This document shows positions 62,491 to 64,000 of a stretch of DNA of 64,000 nt, in pieces (the stretch's first letter is position 1; each line of letters begins with the position of its first letter). The DNA comes from an uncultured Planococcus sp. Lineage in GTDB: Bacteria; Bacillota; Bacilli; Bacillales_A; Planococcaceae. A program made the translations under genes and the position numbers. Location of the stretch: assembly GCA_947493585.1 (NCBI GenBank), contig CANLRI010000001.1, positions 186,001 through 250,000 of the forward strand, read 5' to 3'. Below the pieces are notes generated by a model. It searched no databases. It was not told where the DNA came from and saw only the letters and a program-made list of their open reading frames with translations.

Positions 62491-64000
62491 AACTTAACGC
62501 CAGGTGTAGATTCTTATCAAAGATGGTATGGAAGATTACCAACTTAAAACGAGAGGAGTCTTGATCATGGCGACTCGATCGGCGTATAAGGTACTCGATC
62601 GATTGTTCACGGTGTTAACTCCTGAAAAGGTCGATGCTTTGGCTAAAGAAACGGGATTTATCCAGCGCAAACGAACTCTTTCAGCGAGTGATTTTCTATC
62701 GTTGCTTTTTCAGTTTCAAGGGAATGTAGTCGGATGCACGTTACAAGAACTCTGCGGGAAACTCGCAGCTTAACACGATATTTCCGTAAGTCGGACGGCG
62801 ATTGATAAAAAGTTTACGCTGCACGCTGTGCACTTTCTTCAACGGGTGGTACAAGAGTTGTTTCTTGCACAATCAACTCTACAGCTAACTTCCCACCTGG
62901 AAGCCAAAGACTGGCCATTTACTAGTATCCGAGTAATTGACGCCACAGAAGCGAGTGTGCCAGACCGTTTAAAAGCACGAGCCCGAAAAACACGCCAAAC
63001 TCCCGTGAAAATCCAATACGAATTTGACGTGCTAACCGGGAGGTTGACTTTTTTTCATCTGGATTTCAAAAAGCTCAACGATGCTTCTATGGGCACGAAA
63101 CGGGTGCCGTTTCTAGAAGAAAAAGAACTCTGTCTACAAGATCTAGGATATTTCCGGATTCAGTCTCTCCAAGATATCCAAGAACAGGGCAGTTATTTTC
63201 TCTCCAAGTTTCGAAGTAATGCCTATTTAGCGTTTGAAAACCCTTTCCCAGACCAGTATCCCAATGGAGAGGCTATTCAAAACACGCTTTATCACAAGAT
63301 CGACTTGGTGGGGTTATCTCGAAACATGAAGCCTGGAGAGATTCTGGAACTCGAAGAAGTGCATTTCGGTTTAAAAGCATATTTCCCCGCCCGTTGTATT
63401 CTCTTGTCACGCGATGAAGCACAAACCAATGTCCGGCTGGATTGGATTGATCGCCGAGCTTCTAAATCATGTAAAAAACCCCTCGCCATCGTTCGAGAAA
63501 TGGCAGGGGTAATTGGGTATATGACGAATCTACCGGAAACAGTTCCACCGGAACGTGTATTGGAGTTATATCGGTTGCGTTGGCAAATTGAATTGATATT
63601 TAAAACGTTAAAATCCCAACTAAAAATGAAACAATTTAAACTAGTTAAACTTGAACGATGGCTGTGTCATCTGTACGGGACACTCTTGGTTCTCTTACTC
63701 AGTCAATTGATTGCCTATCAATTGCGGAACCTGATTTGGAAAGAAGAAGCGAAAGACATTAGTGAAACCGTGGCGATTCGAAGCATTGCCCGTGAAGGAT
63801 TGTCGAGACTTTACGAAGATTTTCGACACAAAAAGAAGGCCTTCGAAGCGTTCATCCATTCAATGAGCTGTTTACTCATCAAAACTGCACGGAAACCGCA
63901 TTCCGCCCAAGGGACCGCCTTGAATCGCCTTCAATTCACATAGGAGAACGCGAAAAAATCAGCCTCCCGCCCGGAGGTTATTTGGCGTTCTTACCTATTC
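62490..64000 (+). mobile_element. IS4-family insertion sequence (right end near or beyond window edge)
   Basis: The transposase lies between a left candidate end TTAACGCCA (about 62493-62503) and a right segment TGGCGTTCTTA (about 63982-63992), which are inverted with respect to each other (AACGCCA/TGGCGTT). Ends and target duplication are not certain. It lies downstream of cobQ, where further cobalamin genes might be expected. Confidence 0.5.
62567..63943 (+). pseudogene. IS4-family transposase interrupted by one stop codon
   Basis: From ATG 62567 (GAGAGGAG upstream) the single frame runs to 63943 but has TAA at 62771-62773 (codon 69). The remainder continues in the same frame: DDE-type first Asp in IRVIDATEASVPD and the IS4 signature Y-x2-R-x3-E-x6-K (YRLRWQIELIFKTLK). 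An intact protein would be 458 residues. So the element is probably immobile by itself unless stop read-through occurs. Confidence 0.85.

Noticed and set aside
1..64000. CRISPR array, tRNA or rRNA genes
   Set aside because: No regularly spaced repeats and no cloverleaf or rRNA-like sequence were found on either strand.

Overview
The window looks like chromosome from a low-GC Gram-positive bacterium of the Planococcaceae type (Planococcus/Planomicrobium-like). This is inferred from strong AGGAGG-type ribosome binding sites, frequent TTG/GTG starts, a T-box in front of tyrS, a B12 riboswitch, a Gram-positive SOS box, SLH domains and Bacillus-type gene neighbourhoods (lmrAB, resABC, ccdA, cadCA). 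No rRNA, tRNA or CRISPR array was seen.

Layout. (1) 1-12.0 kb is ordinary, relatively GC-rich chromosome: small zinc-ribbon proteins, a Nudix hydrolase, a peptidase E, aldehyde dehydrogenase aldA, tyrS with its T-box, an lmrAB-like TetR/MFS drug-efflux pair with a recognisable promoter-operator, a YhfP-type quinone reductase, a frameshifted second peptidase E, and a TetR/MMPL pair. (2) 12.05-59.64 kb is visibly more AT-rich and reads as one ~47 kb acquired island. Its first 40 kb carries metal and redox genes: three CDF exporters, a P1B-4 ATPase with a CzrA-like repressor, two cadCA loci, two copC-copD loci, a SCO protein, an arsenite/BASS-type carrier, a ZIP transporter, and two sets of extracytoplasmic thiol-redox genes (dsbA-like, bdbC, resA), one of which continues into ccdA/resB/resC. 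The last 6 kb (53.3-59.64 kb) holds plasmid/ICE-type genes: DUF5348-like, SOS-controlled YolD-like, short RadC, ArdC/LtrC-like, and a truncated coupling-protein tail at the right edge. (3) 59.65-64.0 kb returns to GC-rich chromosome: an isochorismatase-family hydrolase, a B12 riboswitch driving cobQ, and an IS4-family element with an interrupted transposase.

The main finding is that the island carries the same cassette twice in the same order and orientation, about 21-24 kb apart: CDF exporter, small two-helix membrane protein, membrane-anchored GH13-like protein, coiled-coil/M23 protein, cadA, cadC, copC, copD, dsbA, bdbC, resA. The copies are well diverged at DNA level. Both GH13-like proteins have lost all three catalytic carboxylates, and both M23 domains have lost the first zinc-binding histidine. 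So the cassette pairs a metal efflux/oxidative folding block with two surface proteins that look like retained pseudoenzymes. In both copies, paired CadC-type palindromes lie between the divergent cadCA and copCD-dsb operons, which suggests one metal sensor controls both arms. Copy A's cadA has an in-frame stop at codon 9, so copy B may supply the working pump.
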